From NCBI GenBank assembly GCA_039927975.1, contig JBDSTZ010000096.1:1-6377 (forward strand): 6,377 nucleotides of DNA, in the 5' to 3' direction. Shown here in pieces: positions 5,538 through 6,377 of the stretch. The translations under genes were made by a program, and so were the position numbers. The notes beneath the pieces were generated by a model. It was not told where the DNA came from and made no database searches. It saw nothing but the letters and a program-made list of their open reading frames with translations. This DNA is from JBDSTZ01 sp039927975 (lineage in GTDB: Bacteria; Pseudomonadota; Gammaproteobacteria; Burkholderiales; Burkholderiaceae_D). Numbering within the stretch: the stretch's first letter is position 1; each line of letters opens with the position of its first letter.

Positions 5538-6377
5538 GGAACAGTTCCGTGGTGAGGTCAGACGTCGAATGTGGCTGGGCGGCGTCGTCGCCTTGCCGGG
5601 CCAGGTGCTGGCTCAGCAGGGCGGCGGCGCCGCTCAGCGCGGGAAAACGTGCGCTGATGAGCAGCGTCGGGATGTGCGGCGCCACGCTGCTCGGGCGCCC
5701 GCTGGCGTCGAAGCGCGCGCGAAACGGCGAGCGTGCGATGAATTCGCCCAGCCGCGCCACCACCGGGCCGCCGATGTAGATGCCGCCCCGTGTGCAGAGT
5801 GTAACAGCGAGCTTGGCGGCCACCGTGCCCAGCATGGCGCAGAAGCAATCGAGGGTATCGACGCACAGCGGGTCGCTGGCGGCCAGCGCGCGGCCGACGA
5901 TGGTGGCGGCCGCCAGCGGCGTGTCGTCGCGCCCGGCGTGGCTCGACAGGGCCTGGTGGATCAGGGTCAGGCCGGGGTTCGACACCAGCAGGTCGGCCGA
6001 GACGTGGCTGTAGCGCCGCCGGCAATAGCGCAGCACCGCCTGCTCGCGCAGGTCGGACGGCGCGAACGCCACCAGCGCGCTGTTGCTGGGCATGACGTAC
6101 CAGCCGTGGGTGGCGGGAATCAGGCCGGCGATCTCGAGGTTCTCGCCGACGTTGAGCAGGCCGATCACCGCGCCCGGCAAGGCTTCGCCGCCGCCGAAAC
6201 GCTGGCATTCGTCCGGCCCAAGCGCCGGCGCGGCCATCGCCAGCGCGGTGAATTCGTCGGCCACCAGCAGGGTGCGCAGGCCGAGCACGGCGCGCAGATC
6301 GGGCTGCGAGAAATGCCAGCGGTGGCCGCGCATGCGCAGTTCGCCATCCTCGGTCGGCAGCGACAGCACGACGACCG
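5524..6377 (-). CDS. Glucokinase-family protein with degenerate active site, 5' end beyond window
   Basis: The last 283 codons of a Glk-type (PF02685-like) protein. The true start and the N-terminal DxGGTN phosphate loop lie beyond the right edge; a GTG at 6367-6369 is in frame but inside the conserved domain, so it is not the start. Aligned from memory with E. coli Glk, conserved landmarks include LSLPTEDGELRMRGHRWHFS (Glk PITGDWVAMTNHTWAFS), ADEFTALAMAAP (INDFTAVSMAIP), SHVSADLLVSNPGL (GHVSAERVLSGPGL), FCAMLGTVAAKLAV, GGIYIGGPVVARLGEF and FRARF. Key residues differ: catalytic NDF is DEF (6250-6258), the GTGLG loop is replaced by VGENLE (about 6133-6150), LPGEGGH is MPSNSAL (6073-6093), and Glk Glu187 is Asp (5992-5994). 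The adenosine-side GGIYIGG motif is kept. It may be a pseudokinase sensor, or an enzyme with altered substrate. It is the first visible gene of the operon, and its stop lies 14 nt inside the permease gene. Fold assignment is firm; activity is doubtful. Confidence 0.85.
   Translation of the reverse strand, partial: VVVLSLPTEDGELRMRGHRWHFSQPDLRAVLGLRTLLVADEFTALAMAAPALGPDECQRFGGGEALPGAVIGLLNVGENLEIAGLIPATHGWYVMPSNSALVAFAPSDLREQAVLRYCRRRYSHVSADLLVSNPGLTLIHQALSSHAGRDDTPLAAATIVGRALAASDPLCVDTLDCFCAMLGTVAAKLAVTLCTRGGIYIGGPVVARLGEFIARSPFRARFDASGRPSSVAPHIPTLLISARFPALSGAAALLSQHLARQGDDAAQPHSTSDLTTELFHVHH

Noticed and set aside
2468..5555. Two long plus-strand open frames (2468-4015 and 4005-5555, about 515 residues each) antisense to the GH9 and permease genes
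   Set aside because: They are rich in Arg, His, Gly and Ala with no recognisable domain, and they mirror codon structure of well-supported minus-strand genes. Long antisense frames are common in GC-rich coding DNA.

Overview
The window looks like chromosomal DNA of a GC-rich betaproteobacterium, most plausibly Oxalobacteraceae (Massilia/Duganella type). The basis is protein resemblance: the chemoreceptor has the Burkholderiales-style stretch LSGRTEEQASALEQTAASMEEL, codons are strongly G/C-ending, and the carbohydrate genes are of types common in that group. No RNA genes, insertion sequences, phage genes or CRISPR arrays were seen.

Layout. (1) 1-1124, minus: the N-terminal 374 codons of a methyl-accepting chemotaxis protein that runs off the left edge. 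(2) 1125-1473: a divergent intergenic region. It holds a GC-rich hairpin near the chemoreceptor start and a nested, partly mutually exclusive set of inverted repeats (1338-1397) ahead of the next gene. (3) 1474-2286, plus: a 270-residue exported protein made almost wholly of Gly, Ser and Thr, with a lysine-rich patch after the signal peptide and a perfect run of 23 proline-free Gly-X-Y triplets near its C-terminus. (4) 2287-2488: a convergent intergenic region with weak hairpins and a tandem 8-bp repeat that runs into the 3' end of the next gene. (5) 2489-6377, minus: a compact three-gene operon transcribed right to left. It consists of a glucokinase-family protein (5' end off the window), an AmpG/PAT-type MFS permease and a secreted family 9 glycoside hydrolase. 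The genes overlap by 14 and 11 nt, so they are almost certainly co-transcribed and translationally coupled.

Working model (inference): GH9 cuts beta-1,4-linked oligosaccharides (cello- or chitosan-type) in the periplasm, the MFS permease imports the product, and the kinase-fold protein acts on or senses the sugar in the cytoplasm. The main surprise is that the kinase-fold protein appears to have lost nearly all residues that bind and phosphorylate glucose in E. coli Glk, including the catalytic Asp, the GTGLG phosphate loop and LPGEGGH, while keeping the overall fold signature. It may be a pseudo-glucokinase acting as a sensor or regulator, or an enzyme with a changed substrate. The Gly/Ser/Thr repeat protein with its structured leader is the second candidate for something undescribed.
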